This document shows positions 1 to 5,931 of a stretch of DNA of 5,931 nt, in pieces; positions within the stretch are counted from its first letter, which is position 1; each line of letters opens with the position of its first letter. This stretch comes from JAFGOM01 sp964428385. GTDB taxonomy: Archaea > Halobacteriota > Methanomicrobia > Methanomicrobiales > Methanospirillaceae. Position numbers and translations under genes: made by a program. The DNA lies in assembly GCA_964428385.1 (NCBI GenBank), contig CAYRYR010000143.1, forward strand, positions 1-5,931. Direction: 5' to 3'. The notes under the pieces are model-generated. The model ran no database searches. It was not told where the DNA came from and saw only the letters and a list, made by a program, of their open reading frames with translations.

Positions 1-39
1 AGTTATATAGTTTGTTATTAAATATAATTCACAATTGTT

Positions 40-55
40 ATCTGACGAATATGAG
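40..55 (+). repeat. Left copy of a 16-bp inverted repeat (possible IS end)
   Basis: The sequence ATCTGACGAATATGAG recurs on the opposite strand at 5724-5739 with one mismatch (A to G at the twelfth base). The right copy overlaps the stop codon of an IS1634-type transposase fragment, where the end of such an element could lie. The left copy may therefore be the matching end of a related element extending off the left edge. A match of this length with one mismatch could also arise by chance in a 5.9-kb window. Confidence 0.3.
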
Positions 56-120
56 GTGAAACTATCCCGATTGATGATATTCTGCTGTTACGGGAGTGAA
101 AGAATTTGAGGGTTTTTGTG

Positions 121-329
121 TCATGGATATGGAAGACTGTTATTTAGATGTCGTAAAAATTCCAGATATCTCCGGACATCAAAAAAGAATTCATCAAACG
201 TTCCGATGTCTCTGTCTTGATAAGCATGAACTGCATTTCGTCGCTGTTGTATTTTCAAGATCCAAGTGTCCCAGTCTTTAGTTTTAGATTTTACCCAGAT
301 TCTTTTTTTGAAAAATACACGCATTTCTT
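121..329 (-). pseudogene. C-terminal remnant of a possible HEPN-type protein
   Basis: The minus strand reads openly from the edge of the neighbouring MITE to a TGA at 121-123, giving about 69 residues. The peptide contains KIQQRRNAVHAYQDR, with an R-x4-H arrangement (R28 to H33 counted from the ATG at 322-324) typical of HEPN-fold RNases. An amphipathic helix with an FLRHLNNSLPYP ending follows. The family is a guess from the motif and the helical, charged character. No ribosome binding site or plausible N-terminal part is visible: upstream the frame runs into the MITE and meets a stop at 373-375, and no continuation is apparent beyond the second MITE. It is best read as the tail of a gene truncated at or near the MITE insertion. 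The overlapping plus-strand frame (96-281) has no recognisable features. Confidence 0.4.
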
Positions 330-464
330 CTAGGAGGCTGTCCGAGAATGAAAAATCACTCTTTTTGACAATTCAATTGAACGTCCATATGCAAATTAAT
401 GCACTTAAAAGGCTCCCTTTTCAGAGTCTTTTAGGAAACATGGAGTTCTCGGACAGCCTCCTAG
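330..464. mobile_element. MITE-like element, copy 1, with perfect 19-bp inverted ends
   Basis: This 135-bp non-coding element begins with CTAGGAGGCTGTCCGAGAA (330-348) and ends with its exact reverse complement (446-464). CTAG is the outermost part of both ends and may be a 4-bp target duplication rather than part of the repeat. The interior is AT-rich with no supportable gene, so the element would need a transposase supplied in trans. Perfect ends suggest fairly recent movement. Similar ends occur on DDE-transposase insertion sequences, but I cannot name the parent family. It abuts copy 2, sharing CTAG at 461-464. Confidence 0.75.
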
Positions 465-595
465 GAGGTTGTCCGAGAATGGCAAATCACTTATTTTGAT
501 ATTTCAGTTTGACTTTCATGTGCACATTAATGCATGTAAAAGGCTCCCTTTTCAGAGACTTTATGGAAATTCGAAGTTCTCTGACGTTCTTCTCG
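461..595. mobile_element. MITE-like element, copy 2, with decayed right end
   Basis: This is a head-to-tail second copy, offset by exactly 131 bp from copy 1 with no indels. By eye count it differs at about 29 of 135 positions (near 79% identity). The left end (CTAGGAGGTTGTCCGAGAAT) is well kept. The right end (577-595) has six differences from the copy 1 end and no longer pairs well with the left end. The best conserved internal block is AAAAGGCTCCCTTTTCAGAG. The divergence suggests that copy 2 is an independent or older insertion rather than a fresh tandem duplication. Confidence 0.7.
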
Positions 596-621
596 TGACA
601 ACATTGTTAAATAGATATGTA

Positions 622-640
622 TCAAAACTTCTCTATATCA
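622..640 (+). promoter_or_regulatory. Candidate archaeal promoter (BRE/TATA-like)
   Basis: An A-rich stretch (CAAAACTT) followed by CTATATCA at about 632-640 resembles an archaeal BRE plus TATA box. Transcription would then start near 660-665, leaving a leader of about 70 nt before the first operon gene at 734. The region is AT-rich, so such a match is weak. It is offered because this is the only unique sequence between the MITE pair and the operon. Confidence 0.25.
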
Positions 641-678
641 CTAGATTTCTCTTACAGTCACCATAAACCGGCCTTTGG

Positions 679-716
679 CAGATCCTTCCCGTTTCCTGGC
701 AGGAATGCGGGATCTG
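679..716 (+). promoter_or_regulatory. Nested hairpin in the leader of the ABC operon
   Basis: CAGATCC (679-685) pairs perfectly with GGATCTG (710-716). Inside it, TTCCT (693-697) pairs with AGGAA (701-705) around a GGC loop. The structure ends 10 nt before the GAGGTG ribosome binding site of the first gene. It could be an RNA structure affecting translation, or a DNA inverted-repeat operator. No U-run follows, so it does not look like a terminator. It does not match any riboswitch class I recognise. Confidence 0.45.
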
Positions 717-725
717 GGTTGCTGT

Positions 726-731
726 GAGGTG
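726..731 (+). promoter_or_regulatory. Ribosome binding site for the COG1361-like gene
   Basis: GAGGTG lies only two bases before the ATG at 734. The motif is good but the spacing is unusually short, which leaves some doubt about the start. Alternative in-frame ATGs at 782 and 809 would give a shorter, more typical signal peptide but have weaker upstream motifs. Confidence 0.45.
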
Positions 732-733
732 TA

Positions 734-2119
734 ATGAATGTCCCGGACAAATCCCGAATGATTTCATCAGGTTATTGGTGTATGGATGAAAGAATATGGA
801 TTAATACAATGATACAAAGAGCGTCTCCCCATCTATTACAGGAGCTCCTGCTCCTTATGCTCCTTCTTGGATCCCTGTCTGTTCCGGTTATAGCAGGTGA
901 ACGGTTCATCAGTGGAAGTCCAAATCTGACCGCAGCAATCCAGGGTGCCAATTATTTTCAACCCGGGCAGGATAGTATGATTCCGGTAGTAATCCAGAAC
1001 AGCGGTCTTATCGATTATATTTTATCCTATCCTGATATCCTCTCGCCTATGGACCTTCCGACGACTGCAAAACTGATGAAAGTGACCCTCCTGTCAGACG
1101 GGGCACCAATCACCATCAAATCAGATCCCCAACTGCTTGGCGACCTCTTAGGCGGTGATACTGTTGTTGTGAATTTCAGGGCAACGATATCACAGGACGC
1201 TCCGGAAGCAACGTACAACCTCCCACTTGAGATTTCGTACACATACCTTATGCGGGTTGAACAGAACGCTCTTGATAACCAGCAGAATTTCTATAAGGAT
1301 GTAAAAAAAACGATAAGCCTCCCGATCACCATCAAACCTGAGGTTATCCTCCAGGCGATATCAGTTGACCCCATCGATGTGAATGCTGGCACACAGGGGT
1401 ACCTGAACCTTACCCTGAAAAATATCGGGAACGAGAATGGCAGGGAGGCCGTCGTTAAACTGGTACAGAATGGCAACAGCCCTGTTATGCCGGTTGCAAG
1501 CAGCGTATATATCGGTGATATTCAGAAAGGCTCCAATGTCACGCTGCAGTATAAAATATCAGTCCTGCGGGACGCAGAAGCTCTCACATACCCGGTAAAC
1601 GTTTCGGTTACCTATAAAAACAATGATGGGAATATGGAGACGTCTGACCCGATAATCGTCGGAGTTCCGGTGGGAGGAAAAATAGAGTTCAAAGTGACGT
1701 CAGCGCCTATCATTACCACTCCCGGGACAAGTCAGATTATCGATGTAACATATACGAATACCGGGTCTGCAACAGTCTATGCGGCAATGGCGCGAATTTT
1801 TTCTGTAGATCCCTTTACGAGCAAGGATGACACATCGTATCTTGGTGATGTTGCGCCTAAAGACTCAAAGATAGCTCATTTTAATATGATTATTGATTCT
1901 GCGGCAACTCTGAAGGATTATGCACTTGACTCAGAGGTGCTGTACCGGGACGCACTTGACAATGACCAGGTGACAAACCGAATTAAAGTGCCGATACAGG
2001 TCGCATCGCCATCTGGGATTGGTGCGATACTCACTAGCCCGTTCGGGCTTGTGGCCATCGCCCTTGGTATCATTGCGGTGCTGTATGTTGTAAAAACCCG
2101 TCAGAAGAGACGTTCCTGA
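734..2119 (+). CDS. COG1361-type S-layer-like protein, membrane-anchored exporter partner
   Basis: This is a predicted extracytoplasmic protein of 461 residues, attached to the membrane. A hydrophobic signal segment (about 34-54, LLLLMLLLG core) ends in VIAGE, a plausible cleavage site. Two or three beta-sandwich units follow: about 60-200, 201-312 and 313-424. The last two each begin with a beta-strand pattern, carry N-T-G or N-I-G turns (NLTLKNIGN, VTYTNTGS) and end in a Y-L-G-D or Y-I-G-D turn, as in CARDB/NEW3-like Ig-fold domains. A single transmembrane helix lies at about 430-453, and the basic tail KTRQKRRS would be cytoplasmic. The fold and placement are typical of COG1361 proteins encoded beside ABC-2 exporters in methanogens. 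The gene leads the operon and ends 38 bases before the ATPase gene. A role in substrate capture, docking or wall passage is inference. The N-terminus may be overextended, because starting at residue 26 (base 809) gives a more usual signal peptide. Confidence 0.85.
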   Translation: MNVPDKSRMISSGYWCMDERIWINTMIQRASPHLLQELLLLMLLLGSLSVPVIAGERFISGSPNLTAAIQGANYFQPGQDSMIPVVIQNSGLIDYILSYPDILSPMDLPTTAKLMKVTLLSDGAPITIKSDPQLLGDLLGGDTVVVNFRATISQDAPEATYNLPLEISYTYLMRVEQNALDNQQNFYKDVKKTISLPITIKPEVILQAISVDPIDVNAGTQGYLNLTLKNIGNENGREAVVKLVQNGNSPVMPVASSVYIGDIQKGSNVTLQYKISVLRDAEALTYPVNVSVTYKNNDGNMETSDPIIVGVPVGGKIEFKVTSAPIITTPGTSQIIDVTYTNTGSATVYAAMARIFSVDPFTSKDDTSYLGDVAPKDSKIAHFNMIIDSAATLKDYALDSEVLYRDALDNDQVTNRIKVPIQVASPSGIGAILTSPFGLVAIALGIIAVLYVVKTRQKRRS

Positions 2120-2157
2120 ACCGGGAGCGGGATGTAAAAATCAGGATATGATGTTTA

Positions 2158-3306
2158 ATGATCTCCTGGAAACCTTACATGGATTCTTGTATGGCACAAA
2201 CGTGGGATCGGATTATAGGCCGGATAATTTCGAGTGGCAGAATGTATGATGCAATCCTAAAGGCTATCATGGGTGAGACTCCCCGGGATGTTGTGGCAAG
2301 ACAAACGGTAGCAGCCCCCGATGACACAATCATCAGGATAGAACATCTCACGAAGACCTTTTGTGGCAGGAGAACAGTCACTGCGGTTAACGACGTTACT
2401 TTTGATGTGAAAAGAGGGGAAATTTTCGGGCTTCTTGGTCCAAACGGAGCCGGAAAAAGTACCCTTATTCGTATTCTTACAACGCTCATGAAGCCGACAT
2501 CCGGGACCGCGTTTTTGGACAATTACGAAGTGACCAGGGATGATGAACGTGTCAGGAGCATAATCGGAGTCTGCCCACAGAACAGCACCCTTGATATTGA
2601 GCTAACCGCCTATGACAACCTGGCATTTTATGGTAAGTTAGTAAACGTGGAAGAATCCCTTCTTGATACAAGAATATGGGAACTCCTTGCAATGACTGAA
2701 CTCACCGACCGGGCGCACTCTAAAGTTGCGACGTTATCAGGTGGAATGAGGCGAAAACTTGAGATCGTCAGGGCGTTTATTCATCATCCTCTTATACTCT
2801 TCCTTGACGAGCCGACCATCGGGCTTGATCCGGAAGCTCGACATGAAGTCTGGCAGCAGATATCGATGTTAAATACCGAACACACGACCATTATCCTGAC
2901 AACCCATTACATGGACGAGGCAGAGAAACTCTGTGAAAGAATCGCCTTTATTGACCAGGGACGTCTTATCTCACTCGACACTCCTGAAAATCTAAAACGA
3001 GTGATGCCGGCTGGTGAACTCTTCGAGCTCGGGTATGATACGTTCAATGATGGAGTGCTTCCGGTGATAAGGTCTCATGAACTCGTCATTTCAGTTGAAC
3101 AGAAAGAAGGAAAGATACAAATAGCAGCACAAAATGGCAGTAACCTGCTTCCAACCCTCATTACAGACTTTTCCAGGTTCGGGATGACTGCAACCTCGGT
3201 ATCCATCAGGGTTCCTTCACTCGAAGATGTCTTTCTCTACCTTACAGGTAAAAAATTTGGACATAACGATGCCGACGTAATAGATCCCAAAAAGAGGTTT
3301 TCCTGA
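2158..3306 (+). CDS. ABC transporter ATP-binding protein, DrrA/COG1131 type
   Basis: This cytoplasmic ATPase powers the permease encoded next to it. All motifs are intact: Walker A GPNGAGKST (94-102), Q-loop CPQN (Q141), signature LSGGM (193-197), Walker B LILFLDEP (212-219, catalytic E218), D-loop GLDP (222-225) and switch H250. The C-terminal region (about 285-365) ends in PSLEDVFLYLTGK, the conserved tail of drug- and polysaccharide-type ABC-2 exporter ATPases. The domain proper begins near residue 58 (IIRIEHLTKTF), so the first 57 residues are extra for this family. They could be a real extension or an annotation artefact, with in-frame ATGs at 2242 (residue 29) and 2269 (residue 38) as alternative starts. 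No strong ribosome binding site marks any of the three; an AGGAT lies about 10 bases before 2158. The stop codon overlaps the permease start by one base, implying translational coupling. The substrate is unknown. Confidence 0.93.
   Translation: MISWKPYMDSCMAQTWDRIIGRIISSGRMYDAILKAIMGETPRDVVARQTVAAPDDTIIRIEHLTKTFCGRRTVTAVNDVTFDVKRGEIFGLLGPNGAGKSTLIRILTTLMKPTSGTAFLDNYEVTRDDERVRSIIGVCPQNSTLDIELTAYDNLAFYGKLVNVEESLLDTRIWELLAMTELTDRAHSKVATLSGGMRRKLEIVRAFIHHPLILFLDEPTIGLDPEARHEVWQQISMLNTEHTTIILTTHYMDEAEKLCERIAFIDQGRLISLDTPENLKRVMPAGELFELGYDTFNDGVLPVIRSHELVISVEQKEGKIQIAAQNGSNLLPTLITDFSRFGMTATSVSIRVPSLEDVFLYLTGKKFGHNDADVIDPKKRFS
3294..3298 (+). promoter_or_regulatory. Ribosome binding site for the permease, inside the ATPase gene
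   Basis: GAGGT lies seven bases before the permease ATG at 3306, within the last codons of the ATPase gene. Together with the TGATG stop/start overlap it supports this start and coupled translation of the two exporter subunits. Confidence 0.7.
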
Positions 3307-4397
3307 TGCTACGGGGTGCAATCGCGATATTTCAACGTGATTTTAAGAAATTTCTGAGCAATCCCTTCATCCTCATCATGACCCTTGCCATGCCTATCAT
3401 GTATCTTTTGGTATTTGGGAATGCAATAGGCGGGACCATCACAGGAATCCCTATAGGGGTCATACAGGAGCAGCCATACATCACCGAGACCCCGCTGTAC
3501 CTTACCGGGGTTGACAGCCTTATAAATTTTCATAACCAGCCAGATAAACCGGCACTCTTTGTTGTCACCCGGTTTACTGATGAAAAAATAGCGGCAGGGG
3601 CACTTTCTGATGGCAGGATAGCAGCGTATGTTGTATTTCCCTCAAAGATTGCCCCGGACAGAAATATCCGCCTGTACCTGGACAGTTCCGATTATATGGT
3701 TCCTGCATTAATCCAGTCGGGAGTTACCGCGGCAGTTACCGGCATTGGTGTAACAAATTCCATACTTGTCAATGCAATTTACGGGACGATTGATTATCTC
3801 CAGTATTTCGGTGTTGGTGTCATTGTTATGGCCATATTCTCAACAACAATGTTTGGAGGAGGACTTGCATTGATCCGGGACCGGGAGATGGGAATTATTG
3901 AGGGGTATTTCGTCACCCCGGTCAAGCGTTCAAGTATCATCCTTGGTACCATTGGGAGTGGAACGGTTCGGGCGTTTCTAGCCGGGTTTATCATATTTCT
4001 TGTAGACATTTTTATTGCCGGAGTGATTGTCAGGTCAGCAACAGATTTTTTTCTGGTCCTCTTAGTCCTCTTTATGACAAGCATCGGGGTTACAAGCCTT
4101 GTGGTATCCCTGGCCTCGCGGTTTTCCAGCCAGCAGGAGTATTCGTCGGTAATCGCATTTTTCAATCTCTTCCTCTTCATGACGAGCGGGGCCTTTTATC
4201 CAACACTTGGTATGCCATCCTGGCTTCGATGGATTATCGTCATCAACCCCGAGGCGTATGCGATTCATGCTCTTCGGAGTATTATTCTTCGGGGCCAGGG
4301 TATCAATGTGATTGGAATAGACCTCATTGCGCTCGTGATATTCTCCTTTGGTGCTATCATGCTTGGAATCATGAGTTACCGCCGGACGCTTGAATAA
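3306..4397 (+). CDS. ABC-2 type exporter permease, COG0842/DrrB type
   Basis: This is the integral membrane subunit of the exporter, 363 residues and usual for the family. It begins with a short cytoplasmic amphipathic segment (FQRDFKKFLSNP) and a first membrane helix at about 20-39. A large external loop follows (about 41-165), carrying the SSDYMVPALIQ segment seen in this family. Five more helices lie at about 168-190, 222-243, 247-270, 281-300 and 336-357. The cytoplasmic loop RDREMGIIEGYFVTPVKR (190-207) is the conserved coupling region that contacts the ATPase. SGAFYPTLGMPSWLRW and INPEAYAIHALR (294-324) are the ABC-2 signature. It overlaps the ATPase gene by one base and would form a homodimer with two ATPases. 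The transported compound cannot be inferred. A membrane-anchored COG1361 partner upstream suggests export or assembly at the cell surface. Confidence 0.93.
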   Translation: MLRGAIAIFQRDFKKFLSNPFILIMTLAMPIMYLLVFGNAIGGTITGIPIGVIQEQPYITETPLYLTGVDSLINFHNQPDKPALFVVTRFTDEKIAAGALSDGRIAAYVVFPSKIAPDRNIRLYLDSSDYMVPALIQSGVTAAVTGIGVTNSILVNAIYGTIDYLQYFGVGVIVMAIFSTTMFGGGLALIRDREMGIIEGYFVTPVKRSSIILGTIGSGTVRAFLAGFIIFLVDIFIAGVIVRSATDFFLVLLVLFMTSIGVTSLVVSLASRFSSQQEYSSVIAFFNLFLFMTSGAFYPTLGMPSWLRWIIVINPEAYAIHALRSIILRGQGINVIGIDLIALVIFSFGAIMLGIMSYRRTLE

Positions 4398-4712
4398 ATC
4401 TGTTACGTCTGGCAGGTTCAGAATCCTCCATATTTTGGATTTACGCAATAATAGGCTACAATCCGTATCTTTCAGGTCATTTTTTCAACATGAAAACCTG
4501 ACATTTTCCCTGTTCTGGTTTAGGGTAGTAGTGTGTGATAGGTACAGGGAGGGCTCACAAAATGCTGCACTCTTCGTAAAACTCATTAAGAACAATCATG
4601 GTAACTCTAAAATGTCAAGTTATGATAGCGGCCAACTCATTTTATACCACGATTCAAAAATTTGACACTATAAATCCAGATCCAGAGAAAAAAGTAATAG
4701 AAATGCAATTTT
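4398..4712. other. Gene-free stretch downstream of the ABC operon
   Basis: No supportable gene lies here. Short open frames on both strands lack ribosome binding sites and recognisable sequence. The first part probably holds the 3' end of the operon transcript, with a hairpin at 4472-4501. The AT-rich right part (about 4600-4712) lies where the C-terminal end of the minus-strand IS701-type transposase would be expected, but I could not recognise that sequence in any frame. It is either lost or mutated beyond recognition. Confidence 0.5.
4472..4501 (+). terminator. Possible terminator hairpin after the permease gene
   Basis: TCAGG pairs with CCTGA as an outer stem, and TTTTCA pairs with TGAAAA as an inner stem around an ACA loop. 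A five-base bulge on the left arm separates them. A run of six T residues lies at 4480-4485. It sits 74 bases past the permease stop codon. Archaeal termination depends mainly on U-tracts, so the hairpin itself may be incidental. Confidence 0.25.
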
Positions 4713-5653
4713 TTATTTGATACATGCTTTCAAAGAGAATAAAACTTCCAAAAACCCGGACTTTGACTTTTCGAATTCGCATAATTCTCCATATGACAAC
4801 AGTTTTTTGAGATCATCAACTCTCACAGGTTGCGTGTTGAGTACAGTGAATCGGGTTGGAGGTCGTCCTTTGTTGCTCTTTTTAGGGGACACCATATTCG
4901 GGTAAAGTGGTGTATACGCGTTCATCTGAACTAATGTCTGCTACATAGAACAGATTCAGTTCTTCAATTTTAGTGAGCAACCAGGGGTGATCCCCATAAA
5001 AACCTTCCATACAGATGTGGGTAAACCGAATCTTTAAGTGAACTGCTTGAACTATCATCTCATATGCCAACTCAGCTTTCGTTCGAAATACCTGTTCATT
5101 ATCCGGGATACCCGCGGCTTTACACCGTTGTGAATAAGAAGCCCGGGATTTTGGTAGATAAAGACAAAATCAAGGTAAAGCCAAACTCCCTGTTTTGCAT
5201 AGGCCAGAAAACTCCGGCCTGGCAGTTTTCAACCTTCCTCATATTCCCACAAAAATGACGCTTGACTGCAACAGAATTTTCACTTGCTTTTGGATCGCCA
5301 CATTCATCTATGATGATTGCTCCATTTTTCCCGATTGATTTCCACCCTACATTCTGGATCTATTTGTCATGAAAATGGATCCTCATTTTCATAGGTTGAG
5401 CCTGATGTCTTGCATCATCACGTTTTATAAGAAGACGATGAACCCAAGGAGATTGTGAAATAAAATGGTTAAACACCTGGTTATTTACTTCACTCCATAT
5501 TTCAGAAATAGCAGTTAAATGACATCTATCTGGGCAAGTAACAAGTCCTTTTACATATTCCAGCGCTTTTTCCCAACGATTATGAGTAACTGTGGAGAAA
5601 CATAATTTGAGAGATGCTTGCTCAAAAAAGGGATAAATGAGACAAATATGCAC
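4713..5653 (-). pseudogene. IS701-family transposase, degraded by stops and frameshifts
   Basis: This is a broken DDE transposase spread over three minus-strand frames. Segment 1 (5653-5363) gives the N-terminal region, with RWEKALEYVKGLV and FNHFISQSPW. After an in-frame TAG at 5360-5362 the same frame continues with IIIDECGDPKASENSVAV and HFCGNMRKVENCQAGVF, the first catalytic-Asp region and the conserved 'KV-NCQ-GVF' block. Near 5206 the reading shifts to a second frame (to 4882), which has a TGA at 5170-5172 and then KAAGIPDNEQVFRTKAELAYEM and MEGFYGDHPWLL. In that last motif the usual catalytic Asp (DGFYG) is Glu. Around 4905-4925 a further shift leads to segment 3 (to 4713), whose C-terminal part is weak. 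At least two stops and two frameshifts make it inactive. The IS ends were not identified. Family assignment rests on these motifs read by eye. Confidence 0.8.
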
Positions 5654-5723
5654 ATCTATTGCATTTTTAAGTGTAATTGTATTATCTGTTATGCTAGAAT
5701 TAATATTTTATAAAATAATATAT

Positions 5724-5739
5724 CTCACATTCGTCAGAT
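5724..5739 (-). repeat. Right copy of the 16-bp inverted repeat
   Basis: On the minus strand this reads ATCTGACGAATGTGAG, matching 40-55 on the plus strand with one difference. Its TGA is the stop codon of the IS1634-type transposase fragment at 5734-5931. Insertion sequences often end just after the transposase stop codon, so it may be, or lie near, the terminal inverted repeat. Confidence 0.3.
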
Positions 5740-5931
5740 CTCACTTTCAAAATAATATTTTTCGTAATCAGGCCCAAGAATTTTTAATATTTTTGTCAGT
5801 TCTTCTTCCAAATGGTATATCACAGTCTTCAGTTCATTTCCAATTCTAAATGCGCAAGAATTAATCTCACGAAACATAAAAAAAATCCATTTTAGAGTAG
5901 GCTTCTGAGTAGGTTTTTTCTTCTGATTCAG
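5734..5931 (-). pseudogene. C-terminal end of an IS1634-type transposase, cut by the window edge
   Basis: The minus strand is open from the window edge to a TGA at 5734-5736, giving 65 residues. It begins with KKKPTQKPTLKWIFFMFREI, which matches the 'PT-x-x-PTL-RW-x-F-x-x-F' C-terminal block of IS1634-family (IS4-like DDE) transposases. A charged helical tail, YHLEEELTKILKILGP, follows. Most of the protein lies outside the window, so I cannot tell whether the gene is intact; it is listed under pseudogene only because it is partial here. It is transcribed in the same direction as the neighbouring IS701-type remnant. About 80 AT-rich bases (5654-5733) with no gene separate the two. Confidence 0.65.

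Noticed and set aside
96..281. Plus-strand 61-residue open frame
   Set aside because: It has no recognisable domain, and the opposite strand shows a more protein-like helical sequence with an R-x4-H motif.
330..595. CRISPR array or satellite repeat
   Set aside because: There are only two units, each 135 bp with inverted ends and no spacers. The structure fits a MITE pair.
266..666. Two overlapping plus-strand open frames (266-499 and 469-666) encoding similar peptides with a KRLPFQ motif
   Set aside because: The similarity follows from the 131-bp repeated MITE DNA, read in the same relative frame in both copies. Neither has a ribosome binding site or a plausible protein composition.
3794..4448. 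Two minus-strand 128-residue open frames across the permease gene
   Set aside because: They are antisense to an unambiguous ABC-2 permease, rich in basic residues and without family motifs, so they are shadows of the real gene.
4390..4665. Plus-strand 91-residue open frame overlapping the permease end
   Set aside because: It has no ribosome binding site and no recognisable sequence, and it runs through the likely terminator region.
4660..5690. Possible IS701 terminal inverted repeats (TTTGACACTATAAAT near 4661 against a minus-strand ATTACACTTAAAAAT near 5670)
   Set aside because: There are several mismatches in AT-rich sequence, and neither copy sits at a clear element boundary with a target duplication.
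5637..5849. Plus-strand 70-residue hydrophobic open frame
   Set aside because: It is antisense to the IS1634-type transposase tail and lies in AT-rich DNA, with no ribosome binding site.

Overview
The window most likely comes from a methanogenic archaeon, probably Methanomicrobiales (Methanospirillum/Methanoregula-like). This is inferred from a membrane-anchored COG1361-type 'S-layer-like' Ig-fold protein encoded directly beside a DrrA/DrrB-type ABC exporter, from GAGGT-type ribosome binding sites, and from transposase remnants of the IS701 and IS1634 types. No rRNA, tRNA or marker gene is present, so the taxonomic call is soft.

The core (734-4397, + strand) is a compact three-gene operon. 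It encodes (i) a 461-residue secreted protein with tandem beta-sandwich repeats and one C-terminal membrane anchor, (ii) a 382-residue ABC ATPase with all nucleotide-binding motifs and an unusual N-terminal extension of about 58 residues, and (iii) a 363-residue six-helix ABC-2 permease whose start codon overlaps the ATPase stop codon by one base. Together they look like an exporter with a dedicated extracytoplasmic partner. The substrate cannot be read from the sequence. A nested hairpin lies in the presumed leader of the operon.

The flanks are AT-richer and full of mobile-element debris. On the left (1-733) are a minus-strand remnant that may be the C-terminal end of a HEPN-type protein, and a head-to-tail pair of 135-bp MITE-like elements. 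One MITE has perfect 19-bp inverted ends, the other is decayed, and they share a CTAG at their junction. On the right (4398-5931) are a gene-free stretch with a possible terminator hairpin, a heavily mutated IS701-family transposase on the minus strand, and the C-terminal end of an IS1634-type transposase running off the right edge, also on the minus strand. A 16-bp inverted repeat with one mismatch lies near the two ends of the window and may mark ends of related insertion sequences.

I did not find a convincing wholly new system. The most interesting elements are the three-component COG1361-ABC exporter, the MITE-next-to-MITE insertion at CTAG, and the remnant with an R-x4-H motif.
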